NCBI RefSeq assembly: GCF_000719475.1 | Contig: NZ_JOGO01000096.1 | Span: forward strand, 1-18,539 | Source: Streptomyces sp. NRRL F-5630 | GTDB taxonomy: Bacteria > Actinomycetota > Actinomycetes > Streptomycetales > Streptomycetaceae | Reading direction: 5' to 3' | DNA length: 18,539 nt | Part shown: piece by piece, positions 1-6,860 of the stretch | Layout: every line of letters begins with the position of its first letter | Numbering within the stretch: position 1 is the stretch's first letter | Notes under the pieces: generated by a model | Told to the model about the DNA's origin: nothing | The model's input: only the letters and a program-made list of their open reading frames with translations | Database searches by the model: none | Position numbers and translations under genes: made by a program

Positions 1-34
1 CGGGGCCGGACCAGCGGCCCGCCCTTAAGAACCA

Positions 35-55
35 CCGGCCGTCAGCCCTGCGGCC
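35..55 (-). terminator. Weak stem downstream of the TPR-like gene
   Basis: GGCCG (37-41) pairs with CGGCC (51-55) around a 9-base loop, about 25 bases past the stop codon at 80. It is short and lacks a T-tract, so it is only a possible terminator. Confidence 0.25.
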
Positions 56-79
56 CCCGGCGCACCGCCACGCCCCCTC

Positions 80-511
80 CTACACCCCCAGCCGTTGTCC
101 CAGCCGGATGATCGCCGCCCGTACCCCGTCCGTGTAAGGCCCCGCCGTCAGCGACTCGGCCGCCTCGCGGGCGCGGACGAGGTGGGCGCGGGCCTCGCTC
201 GTACGGCCCGCGCGGGCGTAGTCGGCGGCGAGGGCGAGGCGGAGGCGGGGCAGCAGGGAGCGGTTGCCGGGTCCCGCGGCGCGCAGGGCGGTGAGGTCCC
301 AGTCGAGGCGGCGGGCCGGGTCGTCCTGCGCCTCGGCGAGGTAGTGGGCGAGGGCGCACCGGTGCGGGCCGGGGCCCGGGGGCAGTTCCTCCCACAGGGC
401 GAGGAGCCGTGCGCGGGCCTCGGCCCGGTCCCCCGCGTGCAGCAGCAGCGCGGCCTGGCCGATCCGCGTCGCGATCCCGCGGTCCCTCGTGTCCTCGTGC
501 CGTCCCCGCAC
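80..511 (-). CDS. Small helical-repeat (TPR-like) hypothetical protein
   Basis: A 143-residue protein I cannot assign to a named family. It is Ala/Arg/Leu-rich, and its A-x-L-L-x-A-G-D-R-A-E-A-R-A pattern (residues about 19-36) recurs loosely at about 115-132 (Y-A-R-A-G-R-T-S-E-A-R-A-H-L). This is the A/G spacing of tetratricopeptide helices, so a small helical repeat scaffold is likely. It has no signal peptide, membrane segment or catalytic motif. The GTG start at 511 is supported by a GGAGG at 518-522, six bases upstream. It follows ung on the same strand, but a strong stem between them (530-564) suggests at least partly separate transcription. The function is unknown and the TPR assignment is an inference. 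Confidence 0.7.
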   Translation of the reverse strand: MRGRHEDTRDRGIATRIGQAALLLHAGDRAEARARLLALWEELPPGPGPHRCALAHYLAEAQDDPARRLDWDLTALRAAGPGNRSLLPRLRLALAADYARAGRTSEARAHLVRAREAAESLTAGPYTDGVRAAIIRLGQRLGV

Positions 512-529
512 CCGCCGCCTCCGCTCGCC

Positions 530-564
530 GCCCGTACCGTCGCCGGGCGGGCGGCGGTACGGGC
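530..564 (-). terminator. 10-bp perfect stem after ung
   Basis: GCCCGTACCG (530-539) and CGGTACGGGC (555-564) form a perfect 10-bp stem with a 15-base GC-rich loop, 40-75 bases past the ung stop. There is no T-tract, which is common for actinomycete terminators. It lies just upstream of the ribosome-binding site of the next gene, so it could also act as an attenuator of read-through. Confidence 0.6.
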
Positions 565-604
565 ACGCTAACGGCAGCCTCGCCGCGGGCGGCTCAGGCG
601 GGGC

Positions 605-1294
605 TCAGCCCAGGTCGGGGATACGCCAGTCGATCGCCTTGTGGCCCTGCGCGGCGAGGGCCTCGTCGATCTGCGTGAAGGGGCGCGAGCCGAAGAACTT
701 CTTCGCCGAGAGCGGCGAGGGGTGCGCGCCCTTCACGACGGCGTGCCGCTCGGTGTCGATGAGGGGCAGCTTCTTCTGCGCGTAGGCGCCCCACAGGACG
801 AAGACCGCCGGGTCCCGGCGCGCCGAGACGGCGCGGATGACGGCGTCCGTGAACCGCTCCCAGCCCTTGTTCTTGTGCGAGTTCGCCTCGCCCTCGCGGA
901 CGGTGAGCACCGCGTTGAGGAGCAGGACGCCCTGCTCGGCCCACGGCATGAGGTAGCCGTTGTCGGGGACGGGGACGCCGAGGTCGGTGTGCAGCTCCTT
1001 GTAGATGTTGCGCAGGGACGGCGGGACGCGGACGCCCGGCCGCACGGAGAAGCACAGACCGTGGCCCTGGCCCGCGCCGTGGTAGGGGTCCTGACCGAGG
1101 ACGAGGACCTTGACGTCCTCGAAAGGGGTGGCGTCGAGCGCGGCGAAGACCTGCTCCTGCGGTGGGTAGACCGGGCCCGCCGCGCGTTCTTCGGCGACGA
1201 AGGCCATCAGCTCGGCGAAGTAGGGCTGTTCCAGCTCCTCGCCGAGTACGCCGCTCCAGGACGCGGGCAGCGGGGCGGCAGGGGTCACGGTCAC
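605..1294 (-). CDS. ung: Uracil-DNA glycosylase (family 1)
   Basis: A 229-residue family-1 uracil-DNA glycosylase, the usual length for this enzyme. It cleaves the N-glycosidic bond of uracil in DNA as the first step of base-excision repair in the cytoplasm. Visible motifs are the water-activating loop G-Q-D-P-Y-H (residues 67-72, catalytic Asp69), the uracil-stacking Phe82 in G-L-C-F-S-V, Asn127 in L-L-L-N-A-V-L-T-V for uracil recognition, and the DNA-intercalation loop H-P-S-P-L-S with His191. The frame stays open to a GTG at 1354, but I chose the GTG at 1294 because a GGAGG sits eight bases upstream and because family members start close to the W-x-G-V-L-G-E-E-L segment. It is transcribed separately from or downstream of the SDR pair, with its own candidate -10 box. 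Confidence 0.97.
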   Translation of the reverse strand: MTVTPAAPLPASWSGVLGEELEQPYFAELMAFVAEERAAGPVYPPQEQVFAALDATPFEDVKVLVLGQDPYHGAGQGHGLCFSVRPGVRVPPSLRNIYKELHTDLGVPVPDNGYLMPWAEQGVLLLNAVLTVREGEANSHKNKGWERFTDAVIRAVSARRDPAVFVLWGAYAQKKLPLIDTERHAVVKGAHPSPLSAKKFFGSRPFTQIDEALAAQGHKAIDWRIPDLG

Positions 1295-1331
1295 GTCAAC
1301 AACCTCCGGGGGTGCGCTCGGTACGTCCCCG

Positions 1332-1337
1332 AACCTA
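1332..1337 (-). promoter_or_regulatory. Candidate -10 box of ung
   Basis: The minus strand reads TAGGTT, a TANNNT match, 37 bases upstream of the GTG start at 1294. A TTGTCA lies only 11 bases further up, too close for a standard -35, so the -35 is unclear. Confidence 0.35.
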
Positions 1338-1413
1338 CCGGGAGGCACTGACAACGCCCCCGCGTGGCCGTCGCGGCAAGGAGCACGCCCCGTACGGCCC
1401 GCGGAGAAGGGGA

Positions 1414-1443
1414 CGCGCCCGCCCCCGCACGGGAACGGGCGCG
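1414..1443 (-). terminator. Stem-loop after the SDR pair
   Basis: CGCGCCCG (1414-1421) and CGGGCGCG (1436-1443) form a perfect 8-bp stem with a 14-base loop, about 45 bases past the stop of the upstream SDR gene. It probably separates the SDR unit from ung. There is no T-tract. Confidence 0.5.
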
Positions 1444-1488
1444 CCGCCCGGGACGGTCACGCGCCCGGCCCCGGGGTGTGCGCGCGGC

Positions 1489-2253
1489 TCAGCCCACGCC
1501 CGCGTTGAGGAAGATGCCGCCGTCCAGGACGAGCGTCTGCCCGGTGATCCAGCCGGAGCGGTCCGAGGTGAGGAACTCGGCGGCGCCGCCGATGTCCTCG
1601 GGGACACCGAGCCGGCCGAGCGGGTACGAGGCGGCGACCTCGGCCTCGCGGCCCTCGTACAGGGCCTCGGCGAACTTCGTCTTGACGACGGCCGGGGCGA
1701 GCGCGTTGACCCGCACCCGCGGCGCGAACTCGTGCGCGAGCTGGAGGGTGAGGTTGACCATGGCGGCCTTGCTCATCCCGTACGCGCCGATGAAGGGCGA
1801 GGCGGAGATCCCGGCGAGCGAGGCGATGTTGACGATCGTCCCGCCGTGCTCCCGCTGCCACGCCCTCCACGTGTGCTGCGCGAAGCCGAGCGCCGAGAGC
1901 ACGTTCGTGTCGTACACCTTGCGGGCCACGTTGAGGTCGAGTTCGGCGAGCGGGCCGAAGACCGGGTTGGTGCCCGCGTTGTTGACGAGGTGGTCGACGC
2001 GGCCGAACGCCTCCATCGTCGCGGCGACGGCGGCGGCCTGGTGGGCCTCGTCGTGCGCCTTGCCCGCCACGCCGATGACGCGATCGGGCCCGAGGCGCTC
2101 GACGGCCTCTTTGAGCGCCTCCTCGCCGCGCCCGGTGATGCACACGCGGTCGCCGCGCGCCACGAGTGCTTGGGCGATGCCGTAGCCGATGCCCCGGCTG
2201 GCCCCGGTGACGAGGGCGACCTCTCCGGAGTCCGGCCGCTGCTGCTCAGTCAT
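1489..2253 (-). CDS. SDR family oxidoreductase
   Basis: A 254-residue classical short-chain dehydrogenase/reductase. The Rossmann motif T-G-A-S-R-G-I-G is at residues 16-23 and N-N-A-G at 91-94. The catalytic triad is Ser145, Tyr158 and Lys162 (Y-G-M-S-K). The C-terminal G-Q-T-L-V-L-D-G-G is typical of FabG-like enzymes. It is a cytoplasmic NAD(P)-dependent oxidoreductase that reduces a keto group or oxidises an alcohol, but the substrate cannot be read from sequence. The ATG start at 2253 has a GGAGGG about ten bases upstream. It lies only 21 bases downstream of the second SDR, so the two are almost certainly co-transcribed and may act in one pathway. It could be annotated as 3-oxoacyl-ACP reductase, but the FabG-specific assignment is not secure. 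Confidence 0.93.
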   Translation of the reverse strand: MTEQQRPDSGEVALVTGASRGIGYGIAQALVARGDRVCITGRGEEALKEAVERLGPDRVIGVAGKAHDEAHQAAAVAATMEAFGRVDHLVNNAGTNPVFGPLAELDLNVARKVYDTNVLSALGFAQHTWRAWQREHGGTIVNIASLAGISASPFIGAYGMSKAAMVNLTLQLAHEFAPRVRVNALAPAVVKTKFAEALYEGREAEVAASYPLGRLGVPEDIGGAAEFLTSDRSGWITGQTLVLDGGIFLNAGVG

Positions 2254-2274
2254 CTGGTGCTGTCCCTCCGGGGT

Positions 2275-3036
2275 TCAGTTGAGCGGGCCGCCGGCCACGT
2301 ACAGGACCTGGCCCGAGACGAAGCCGGCCGCGTCGGCGGTGAAGAAGGCGATGGCGTTGGCGACGTCCTCGGGGTGCCCGACGCGCTGGACCGGGATCTG
2401 CGAGGCGGCGGCCTTCTGGAAGTCCTCGAAGCCCATGCCGACGCGCTCGGCGGTCGCGGCCGTCATGTCGGTGGCGATGAAGCCGGGGGCGACGGCGTTC
2501 GCGGTCACGCCGAACTTGCCCAGCTCGATGGCGAGGGTCTTCGTGAAGCCCTGCATCCCCGCCTTCGCCGCCGCGTAGTTGACCTGGCCCCGGTTGCCGA
2601 GCGCGGAGGAGCTGGAGAGGTTGACGATCCGGCCGAACCCGGCGTCGACCATGTGCTTCTGGACGGCGCGGGCCATGAGGAAGGCACCGCGCAGGTGGAC
2701 GCCGAGGACGGTGTCCCAGTCGCTCAGGCTCATCTTGAAGAGCAGGTTGTCGCGGAGCACGCCCGCGTTGTTGACGAGGATCGTCGGGGCGCCGAGCTCG
2801 GCGGCGATCCGCGCGACGGCGGCCTCGACCCGCGCCTCGTCGGAGACGTCGGCGCCCACCGCGAGGGCCTTGCCGCCCGCGGCGGTGATCTTCTCGACGG
2901 TGTCCGCGCAGGCCGCCTCGTCGAGGTCGACGACGGCGACGGCGCGGCCCTGCTCGGCGAGGCGGATCGCGGTGGCCGCGCCGATTCCGCGCGCCGCGCC
3001 GGTCACGACGGCTACGCGCTGCTCGGTGGTGGACAT
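2275..3036 (-). CDS. fabG: 3-oxoacyl-ACP reductase-like SDR (FabG family)
   Basis: A 253-residue FabG-type short-chain dehydrogenase/reductase and the first gene of the two-gene SDR unit. Motifs are T-G-A-A-R-G-I-G (12-19), A-D-V (62-64), N-N-A-G (89-92), a Ser in N-L-S-S-S (about 142), and the catalytic Y-A-A-A-K (Tyr154, Lys158). The loop P-G-F-I-A-T-D-M (184-191) is very characteristic of beta-ketoacyl-ACP reductases, which reduce 3-oxoacyl-ACP with NADPH. The ATG start has a GAGGAG about nine bases upstream. Because it is not next to fabD/fabH/acpP, it is probably a secondary FabG (fatty-acid breakdown, polyhydroxyalkanoate or secondary metabolism) rather than the housekeeping enzyme. A candidate operator lies upstream. 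Confidence 0.9.
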   Translation of the reverse strand: MSTTEQRVAVVTGAARGIGAATAIRLAEQGRAVAVVDLDEAACADTVEKITAAGGKALAVGADVSDEARVEAAVARIAAELGAPTILVNNAGVLRDNLLFKMSLSDWDTVLGVHLRGAFLMARAVQKHMVDAGFGRIVNLSSSSALGNRGQVNYAAAKAGMQGFTKTLAIELGKFGVTANAVAPGFIATDMTAATAERVGMGFEDFQKAAASQIPVQRVGHPEDVANAIAFFTADAAGFVSGQVLYVAGGPLN

Positions 3037-3114
3037 GTGGTGTTCTCCTCGTCCCTGGGGGAAACCTCGGCGCCCGGTACGGCGGGGCGGGGGCTCTCGC
3101 GCGGCGGGCTCCTC

Positions 3115-3148
3115 ACACTACCGCGCGCGAATGAGCGACCGCTTAGTA
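3115..3148 (-). promoter_or_regulatory. Promoter and candidate operator of the SDR pair
   Basis: The minus strand carries TAGTGT (3115-3120) as a -10 candidate about 80 bases before the fabG start. Upstream lies an imperfect inverted repeat: TACTAAGCG, GT, CGCTCATTC (3129-3148), with core AGCG/CGCT. It would overlap the -35 region. The shape resembles a TetR-family operator, but no regulator gene is adjacent, so this is an inference. Confidence 0.4.
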
Positions 3149-3226
3149 CCTTGGGTGGGAGTGACGCTAGAAGGCGTGGCACCGGGTGTCAACGGGGCCG
3201 ACCGGCGCTGGCGTGTGATCCCCCTC

Positions 3227-3258
3227 GCGCGCGGCGGCCGGGGACAGCCGCACCGCGC
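3227..3258 (-). terminator. Stem-loop after the HipA-like/DUF3037 gene
   Basis: GCGC+GCGGC (3227-3235) pairs with GCCGC (3247-3251) and GCGC (3255-3258), with a 3-base bulge and an 11-base loop, starting 15 bases past the stop at 3274. There is no T-tract. Confidence 0.4.
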
Positions 3259-3273
3259 CCGGGAAGCGGCCGT

Positions 3274-4497
3274 TCAGGGAACGAGCAGTTCCAGCAGCCG
3301 GTCCAGTTCCTCGCCCGGCGCCCGCGTTAGCCCGGTGTGCACGGGGCCCGGCTGGAGGAGGGCCGAGCGCGGTGCCACGAGCCAGCGGAAGCGGCGGCCC
3401 GCGTCGTCGCCCGCCGCCGCGCCCGCCCCGCTCCCGCCACCGCACACCGCTTCGACCGCGCGGAGGAGCGCGGCGGCGCCCTCGGTGTCGGCGCCCGGAT
3501 CGAGGGCGCGCAGCCGCACGGCGTCGAGGCGGGTACGGGCCGCGACGAAGCCGGTGGCGCGCTGGTAGACGACGACGCCGGCGTTGACGTACTCCCCGCG
3601 GTCGACGCGCGGGACGAGGCGCAGGGCGGCGTACTCGAAGACCTGCGGCGTCGCGGTCCCGGACGCGGGCGGCGCGGGTGCGGGGACGCCGTCGTCGGGC
3701 AGCCGCCAGCCCGAGGCGGCGACCTGCGGCGCGGGGGACGGCTCCTCGGGCAGGTCGACGCGGGCGGCGAGGCCGTCCGCACGCCGCAGGAGGGCGTCCA
3801 CGTACGCGCGGCGCACCTCGTCGGCAGACGCGAAGCCGTGCTCGCCCTCGATCCACACGTCGGGGACCTCGGCGAGGACGCCGGTGAGCAGGTCCTCGGT
3901 GACGAGCGGGGCCAACTCGGCCTCGGCCGCGGCGAGATCGGAGGCGAAGGGGGCGAGGACGTGGTCGCGCGCGTCGTAACGGCGCAGCGCGGAGGCGGCG
4001 GCCGTGGGCCAGTTGTGCTGCCAGATCATCGTGGCCCCGTGGTCGATGAGCCACAACGCGCCCGCGTGGACGAGCAGGTTGGGATTGCGCCAGGAGCGGT
4101 CGACATTGCCCACGAGCGCGTCGAACCACAGCACGCGCCCGGCCTCGCGGGGCTCCACCTCGTAGGCGAGCGGGTCGAAACCGAGCGCGCCCGCGAGGTA
4201 TCCCATGCCGAGGTTGAGCCCACCGCTGCCCTTGAGCAGCGCCTGCACCTGTTCGTCGGGCTCGCCTAGGCCGACGACCGGATCGAGGTCGAGCGCCCGG
4301 AGGGCGGGCACGCGCAGCCCGAGCCGCGCGGCGAGCAGTCCGCAGACGGTCTCGGCCACGAGCGTCTTGCGCCCCTGCCCGGCCCCGCTGAACTTGAGCA
4401 CGTACAGCTCCCCGTCCGCGGCCTCGACGAGCCCGGGCAGGGAGCCGCCTTCGCGCAGCGGGGTCAGATAGCGGGTCACGGCCGCTTGGGTGAGCAT
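3274..4497 (-). CDS. HipA-like kinase fused to DUF3037 domain
   Basis: A 407-residue two-domain protein. Residues 1 to about 250 match the HipA-like kinase family: a candidate ATP lysine in V-L-K-F-S (Lys35), a catalytic segment G-N-V-D-R (130-134) followed by N-P-N (138-140), and a metal-binding L-I-D-H-G (Asp152). Residues about 287-407 match DUF3037: F-E-Y-A-A-L-R-L-V-P-R, then R-G-E-Y-V-N-A-G-V-V-V-Y, and a C-terminal E-L-D-R-L-L-E-L-L-V. A Pro/Ala-rich linker (about 252-286) joins them and has no in-frame ATG or GTG, so separate translation of the second domain looks unlikely. From memory these domains are usually encoded by two adjacent genes. HipA proteins phosphorylate targets such as a tRNA synthetase; the target here is unknown and no HipB-like antitoxin gene is adjacent. 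The ATG at 4497 is preferred because a -10 box lies seven bases upstream. The frame extends to 4611, but that would run into the divergent gene. Confidence 0.85.
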   Translation of the reverse strand: MLTQAAVTRYLTPLREGGSLPGLVEAADGELYVLKFSGAGQGRKTLVAETVCGLLAARLGLRVPALRALDLDPVVGLGEPDEQVQALLKGSGGLNLGMGYLAGALGFDPLAYEVEPREAGRVLWFDALVGNVDRSWRNPNLLVHAGALWLIDHGATMIWQHNWPTAAASALRRYDARDHVLAPFASDLAAAEAELAPLVTEDLLTGVLAEVPDVWIEGEHGFASADEVRRAYVDALLRRADGLAARVDLPEEPSPAPQVAASGWRLPDDGVPAPAPPASGTATPQVFEYAALRLVPRVDRGEYVNAGVVVYQRATGFVAARTRLDAVRLRALDPGADTEGAAALLRAVEAVCGGGSGAGAAAGDDAGRRFRWLVAPRSALLQPGPVHTGLTRAPGEELDRLLELLVP

Positions 4498-4504
4498 GGG
4501 ACGC

Positions 4505-4510
4505 AGGTTA
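4505..4510 (-). promoter_or_regulatory. -10 box for leaderless HipA-like/DUF3037 mRNA
   Basis: The minus strand reads TAACCT ending seven bases before the ATG at 4497. This places the transcription start on the start codon itself. No Shine-Dalgarno sequence is present, which supports leaderless translation. Confidence 0.55.
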
Positions 4511-4549
4511 TCGACCGGGACGGCCGACTCCGTATTCCGCTGACGCACC

Positions 4550-4613
4550 GTGTGCCCTGTGTGCCCAGGGCCTATAGTGCCCCATGACTCCCACCCCTCC
4601 CGCCAGGGCACAC
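4550..4613. repeat. 10-bp inverted repeat with a third half-site in divergent promoter
   Basis: GTGTGCCCTG (4550-4559) is repeated in perfect inverse as CAGGGCACAC (4604-4613). A further direct copy, TGTGCCC, sits at 4560-4566. The left pair covers the -35 region of the peptidase promoter, and the right copy lies inside its first ten codons. This is a candidate operator array, possibly allowing looping across the promoter. Confidence 0.5.
4573..4578 (+). promoter_or_regulatory. -10 box for leaderless S9 peptidase mRNA
   Basis: TATAGT is a near-consensus -10 hexamer ending five bases before the ATG at 4584, and no ribosome-binding site intervenes. The mRNA is therefore predicted to start at or next to the start codon. 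Confidence 0.65.
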
Positions 4614-6734
4614 CTGCGCGCTTTTCCCGGGCAGTTCGCCCGTTCCGCCCGTTTTTCGCGCGGTCGTCCGCACTCCTTCACCGTCTCGGACGACGGTCGT
4701 CGCGTGCTGTTCCTGCGCTCGCTCTCCGGCACGGACCCGGTATCGCTCCTGTGGCTGTACGAGACCGGCACGGACGCCGAACGGCCCCTGACCGACGCCG
4801 GGGTCACCGGGTACACCGCCGACGCGCGGGGGCGGCACGTCGTCGTGGCGCGCGCGGGCGGCACCCTCGCGGCCCTCGACACGAGGACGCCCGACCCGCC
4901 GCGCCCGCTGCCGGGGATACGTGACGCGAGGGCGCCGCGCCTCTCACCCGGCGGCGAACGGCTCGCGTTCGTCAGGGACGGGGCGCTGCACGTCGCGCGG
5001 TGGCCGGGCGGGGAGGACGCGGTGCTGTGCCTCGTCGCCCCGGAGGGACCGGATGTCGCCTACGGGCTGCCCGACCTCGTGGCGCGCGAGGAGATCGGGC
5101 GCGAGGAGGGGTACTGGTGGGCGCCCGACGGCACGGCGCTGCTCGTCGCCCGTACCGACGAGAGCGGCGTCGCGCGCCGCTGGCTCACCGACCCCGCGCA
5201 CCCCGAACGGCCCCCGCGCGTGCTGCGCTACCCGGCGGCCGGGACGGCGAACGCGGTCACGAGCCTGCACCTGGTCGCGGCGGACGGGAGCGGCGCACGG
5301 CGGGTCGCGCTGCCCGGGCGGGCGGGCGAGGGACACCCCGAAGGCCCGTGGCACGCCCCGGCGTTCGAGTACCTGACAGCGGCCGGATGGGACGCCCACG
5401 GGCCCTGGGCGAGCGTGCAGACCCGCGACCAGCGCACGGTGCGCACCCTCGCGCTCGATCCCGCCGACGGCTCCGCGCGCACGCTCGCCGAGGAGCACGA
5501 CCCGTACTGGGTCTCCCTGCTGCCCGGCGCGCCCCTGCGCACCGCGGCGGGCGCCCTCGTGACGGCACGCGTCCTCGGCGACGGCACGCGCGGCCTCGCG
5601 GCCGGGGCGGCGACGACGCCGGAGGGCCTCCAGGTGCGCGCGGTGCTGGGGGCACGGGGTGAGGAGGTGCTGCTGCGCGCGGGGACGGACCCGACGGAGG
5701 TCCATGTCTGGGCGTGGACGCCGGGCGCGGCGCCCGTGCGGCTGAGCGGTCCAGGGCCCGGCGTGTACGAGGGCGCGGTGGGCGGGCCGACACTGGTGCT
5801 CGACGGGCTCGGCCCCGAGGGCCGCACGGTCCGGGTCACGGGCGGCGGCCGAGGCGGGGCGGGCGGCGCAGGCAGCGCGGGCGGCGCAGGCAGCGCCGTG
5901 GAGTCCCGTGCCGCCGTCCTCCGTTCCCTCGAAGAGACCCCGCTCGTCCTCCCCCGTCCCCACCACCTGCGCCTCGGCGTCCGCGCGCTCCGCAGCGCGC
6001 TCTACCTGCCCTCGTGGCACACGGCCGGGACGCGGTTGCCGGTGCTCCTGAGCCCGTACGCGGGGCACGGACTGGGGCTCGTGGTCCGGGCGCGGACGTG
6101 GTGGGCGGCGGTCGCGCAGTGGTTCGCCGAGCACGGCTTCGCGGTGCTGATCACGGACGGGCGCGGCACACCGGGGCGGGGCGCGCCCTGGGAGTACGCG
6201 ATCCACGGCGACCGGCTGACGGCCGCGCTCGCCGACCAGGCGGACGCCCTGCGCGCGGCGGCTGCCGCGTACCCGGACCTGGACCTGGGCCGGGTCGGCA
6301 TCCGGGGCTGGTCCTACGGCGGTTATCTCGCCGCCGCGGCGGTGCTGCGGCACCCGGAGACCTTCCACGCGGCGGTCGCGGGCGCCGCGCCCGCCGACCG
6401 GGCCCTCTACGACACCCACTGGGAGGAGCGTTTCCTCGGCGACCCGGCGGTGCTGCCCGAGGGGTACCGGGCGTCCTCGCTCCTCGACGACGCGCCGCGC
6501 CTGCGCCGCCCGCTGCTGCTCGTGCACGGTCTCGCCGACGAGAACGTGAGCCCGGCCCACATGCTGCGGCTCTCGGCCGCGCTGCTCGCCGCCGGGCGTC
6601 CGCACGAGGTGCTGCCCCTGTCCGGCGCGGAGCACGGCGTCATGGGCACGCCGCTCGCCGCCGCGCTGCTGCGGCACGAGGTGCGGTGGCTCGGTGGAGC
6701 GCTGGGCGTCGCGGTGGACGAAGAGGAGGGGTGA
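4584..6734 (+). CDS. S9 family peptidase, dipeptidyl-peptidase IV type
   Basis: A 716-residue serine peptidase with an N-terminal beta-propeller (about 1-430) and a C-terminal alpha/beta-hydrolase (about 440-705). The catalytic triad is Ser577 in G-W-S-Y-G-G-Y, Asp652 in H-G-L-A-D-E-N-V and His684 in E-H-G-V-M. Asn654 aligns with the substrate-binding Asn of DPP-IV. A double Glu (169-170) in D-L-V-A-R-E-E matches the N-terminus-anchoring Glu pair of the family. It should remove N-terminal X-Pro or X-Ala dipeptides. No signal peptide is visible, so it is probably cytoplasmic. A Gly/Ala/Ser-rich insert with an 18-bp tandem repeat joins the domains. It is predicted to be translated from a leaderless mRNA. 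The Rieske gene follows 126 bases downstream. Confidence 0.95.
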   Translation: MTPTPPARAHLRAFPGQFARSARFSRGRPHSFTVSDDGRRVLFLRSLSGTDPVSLLWLYETGTDAERPLTDAGVTGYTADARGRHVVVARAGGTLAALDTRTPDPPRPLPGIRDARAPRLSPGGERLAFVRDGALHVARWPGGEDAVLCLVAPEGPDVAYGLPDLVAREEIGREEGYWWAPDGTALLVARTDESGVARRWLTDPAHPERPPRVLRYPAAGTANAVTSLHLVAADGSGARRVALPGRAGEGHPEGPWHAPAFEYLTAAGWDAHGPWASVQTRDQRTVRTLALDPADGSARTLAEEHDPYWVSLLPGAPLRTAAGALVTARVLGDGTRGLAAGAATTPEGLQVRAVLGARGEEVLLRAGTDPTEVHVWAWTPGAAPVRLSGPGPGVYEGAVGGPTLVLDGLGPEGRTVRVTGGGRGGAGGAGSAGGAGSAVESRAAVLRSLEETPLVLPRPHHLRLGVRALRSALYLPSWHTAGTRLPVLLSPYAGHGLGLVVRARTWWAAVAQWFAEHGFAVLITDGRGTPGRGAPWEYAIHGDRLTAALADQADALRAAAAAYPDLDLGRVGIRGWSYGGYLAAAAVLRHPETFHAAVAGAAPADRALYDTHWEERFLGDPAVLPEGYRASSLLDDAPRLRRPLLLVHGLADENVSPAHMLRLSAALLAAGRPHEVLPLSGAEHGVMGTPLAAALLRHEVRWLGGALGVAVDEEEG
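5861..5896 (+). repeat. Two tandem copies of an 18-bp in-frame repeat
   Basis: GGGCGGCGCAGGCAGCGC occurs twice end to end (5861-5878, 5879-5896). Each copy encodes a six-residue Gly/Ala/Ser unit (G-G-A-G-S-A) in the linker between the propeller and hydrolase domains of the peptidase. Copy number could change by slippage without breaking the frame. Confidence 0.9.
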
Positions 6735-6860
6735 CGGCGTGCCGGTCGGCCCCGGCCTGTCGGCGGGGCCCGGCGAGGCGGACAATAGGGGCGGCGCGTC
6801 CGCGCGCCCGCCCGTATCCGCGACGCCTCGCGCGTCCTCGTGTCCCGGAAGGGAACCCGC

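Noticed and set aside
1162..3330. 722-codon open frame on the plus strand across the SDR pair
   Set aside because: It is antisense to two well-supported SDR genes and part of ung; its Gly/Arg/Val-rich composition is typical of GC-driven shadow frames.
4498..4611. Upstream start for the HipA-like/DUF3037 protein giving 38 extra residues
   Set aside because: It would overlap the divergent peptidase start and promoter, the extra residues lack family similarity, and a -10 box sits just before the shorter start.
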